NCBI GenBank assembly: GCA_910586575.1
Contig: CAJUJQ010000173.1
Span: forward strand, 1 to 5,908
Direction: 5' to 3'
From: an uncultured Clostridia bacterium
GTDB lineage: Bacteria > Bacillota > Clostridia > Oscillospirales > Butyricicoccaceae
Length of the DNA stretch: 5,908 bases
The position numbers and the translations under genes were made by a program. The notes under the pieces are model-generated. The model made no database searches, was not told the origin of the DNA, and worked only from the letters and a program-made list of their open reading frames with translations. Shown here piece after piece: positions 4,571 through 5,908 of this stretch. How positions within the stretch are numbered: position 1 is the first letter of the stretch; each line of letters starts with the position of its first letter.

Positions 4571-5908
4571 GTATCCATCGTTTATCCATCGACCTGGAAA
4601 CGTATTCCCCGGTCGATATCAAAAAGGCGGGGCTGTACAAGTATGTACAGTCCCCCGATTTTCAAATCCTGCTGCTTGCGTATTCGCTGGACGGCGCGCC
4701 GGTCGAGGTGGTTGACCTTGCCGCCGGGGAAACGCTGCCGTACTGGATGGCGGACGCCTTATCCTCCGCAATGTTCACCAAGCGCGCCTATAACGCTGCG
4801 TTTGAGTGGTGCTGTTTAAGTAAGTTTTTAGGATTCCCGGAGGAGCAGCAGAGGGCCTGGCTCCCGCAGTGGCGGTGCACGATGGTACACGGGCTGTACT
4901 GCGGGTATCCGGGAGGGCTGGCCGCTGTTGGAAAGGCGCTTGGGCTGCCACAGGACAAGCAGAAGGACAAGTCCGGCAAAGCGCTGATCAAATACTTCTG
5001 CTCGCCCTGCAAGCCGACCAAGGTCAACGGCGGGCGCACGCGGAACCTTCCCGAACACGACCCGGCAAAATGGACGCTTTTCAAGGAATACTGTCGTCAA
5101 GACGTTGTGACGGAAATGGAGGTCGAGCGGCGGTTTTCGCGGTTCCCCGTGCCGGGTGCCGTGCAGAAGGAATGGGAAACCAGCACATGGATGAACGCGC
5201 GCGGCGTGGCGGTCGATGTCGGGCTTGTTGAGGGCGCGCTGGCGTGCGCCGCGGCGGAAACCGGGCGGCTGACCGCCGAAGCCGCCCGCCTGACCGGGCT
5301 TTCCAACCCGAACAGCACACAGCAGCTGCTCCCGTGGCTGCGGGCGCGGGGTGTCGATATTCCGGATTTGCAAAAGGAAACCGTCGCGGAAGCGCTGGAC
5401 ACGGAAGGGCTGCAACAGGAAGCGGCGCGCGTACTGTCCCTCCGGCAGGAGCTTGCAAAGGCGAGTGTCAAAAAATACACCGCTATGACAGCGGGGCTTT
5501 GCGGGGATTACCGTATCCGCGGCCTGCTGCAATACTACGGCGCGAACCGGACAGGCCGCTGGGCTGGCCGTCTGGTGCAGGTGCAGAACCTTCCCCGGAC
5601 ATACCTGCACGGCGCGGCGCTTTCCCAGGCGCGTGAACTGGCACGCACGGGGGTTCCGGACGCGCTGCGCTGGCGCTTCGGGACGGTGACCGGCATCCTG
5701 TCCCAGCTGGTGCGCACAGCCTTTGTGCCGCGCGCGGACTGCGTATTCGTGGACGCTGATTTCAGCGCGATTGAAGCGCGGGTCGTCGCTTGGCTTGCCG
5801 GGGAACAGTGGGTGCTGGACGTGTTCCGCACGCACGGGAAAATTTATGAGGCGGCTGCTTCGCAAATGTTCGGCGTGCCGATTGAAAAAATTGTGAAGGG
5901 GAACCCGG
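4567..5908 (+). CDS. Family A DNA polymerase with 3'-5' exonuclease domain, 5' part
   Basis: Replicative phage DNA polymerase, cut off by the window edge after 447 codons. The GTG at 4567 overlaps the SSB stop (GTGA) and gives the family-like N-terminus SIHRLSIDLETYS. No strong Shine-Dalgarno is visible, so translation is probably coupled. The exonuclease domain (about 1-190) has Exo I Asp9 and Glu11 (DLE), an Exo II-like AYNAAFE (74-80) and Exo III YCRQD (Tyr175, Asp179). A helical thumb-like region follows. RTGRWAGRLVQVQNLPR (328-344) corresponds to the TGR...NLQNIP region of Pol I. Motif A is DADFSAIEARVVAWLAGE (396-413), with catalytic Asp398 and Glu403. Motif B, motif C and the stop lie beyond base 5908. 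There is no 5' nuclease domain, as usual for phage enzymes. At the Exo II site a Glu (80) follows the Phe where many DnaQ-like enzymes have Asp. The frame stays open to the edge with no disruption. Confidence 0.93.
   Translation, partial: MSIHRLSIDLETYSPVDIKKAGLYKYVQSPDFQILLLAYSLDGAPVEVVDLAAGETLPYWMADALSSAMFTKRAYNAAFEWCCLSKFLGFPEEQQRAWLPQWRCTMVHGLYCGYPGGLAAVGKALGLPQDKQKDKSGKALIKYFCSPCKPTKVNGGRTRNLPEHDPAKWTLFKEYCRQDVVTEMEVERRFSRFPVPGAVQKEWETSTWMNARGVAVDVGLVEGALACAAAETGRLTAEAARLTGLSNPNSTQQLLPWLRARGVDIPDLQKETVAEALDTEGLQQEAARVLSLRQELAKASVKKYTAMTAGLCGDYRIRGLLQYYGANRTGRWAGRLVQVQNLPRTYLHGAALSQARELARTGVPDALRWRFGTVTGILSQLVRTAFVPRADCVFVDADFSAIEARVVAWLAGEQWVLDVFRTHGKIYEAAASQMFGVPIEKIVKGNP
4629..4654 (+). 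repeat. 10-bp inverted repeat within the start of the polymerase gene
   Basis: GGGGCTGTAC (4629-4638) pairs with GTACAGTCCC (4645-4654) around a 6-nt loop (AAGTAT), nine Watson-Crick pairs plus one G-U pair. It lies about 60 nt after the GTG and is followed by GATTTT. It encodes conserved-looking residues (GLYKYVQSP), so it may be incidental. Confidence 0.5.

Noticed and set aside
4828..5865. Long open frame of 345 codons on the - strand
   Set aside because: It lies opposite the polymerase gene and has an Arg/Pro/His-rich, domain-free translation. It is an antisense shadow.

Overview
The window looks like the early replication/recombination block of a tailed phage or prophage from a moderately high-GC Clostridia (Bacillota) host, probably a gut Oscillospiraceae-type bacterium. 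This rests on recognised gene families, their order and Shine-Dalgarno style, not on a database search. All supported genes lie on the + strand and are tightly packed. Most neighbours overlap or nearly touch (17 bp, ATGA, 13 bp, 1 nt gap, TGATG, GTGA), as in one translationally coupled phage operon.

Bases 1-1517 hold the 3' end of a small zinc-ribbon protein gene, a 71-codon gene for a small hydrophobic protein, and a DNA cytosine-5 methyltransferase. The methyltransferase has all its recognisable motifs in a circularly permuted order: IV-VI-VIII-(target recognition)-IX-X-I-II-III. Much of its coding sequence is clearly lower in GC than the genes around it.

Bases 1518-1606 are the only real intergenic gap. 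It contains a strong two-step hairpin (1524-1556) followed by a consensus Shine-Dalgarno. Two small genes of unknown function (70 and 94 aa) follow, then a 199-aa Ala/Pro/Gly-rich protein with short conserved-looking ends.

Bases 2692-5908 are the replication core. It consists of a DUF2800 protein (PD-(D/E)XK nuclease fold with a probable 4Fe-4S cysteine set), a DUF2815 protein (Enc34/T7 gp2.5-like single-stranded DNA-binding protein) and the first 447 codons of a family A DNA polymerase. The polymerase has a 3'-5' exonuclease domain and runs off the right edge just after polymerase motif A. A reasonable reading is that the nuclease processes DNA ends, the SSB coats the single strands, the polymerase copies phage DNA, and the methyltransferase marks the DNA, for example against host restriction.

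No tRNA, rRNA, CRISPR array, insertion sequence or attachment site was seen. The items most worth a second look are the permuted methyltransferase, the intergenic hairpin upstream of the DUF2800/DUF2815 genes, the Fe-S-type nuclease and a hairpin inside the start of the polymerase gene.
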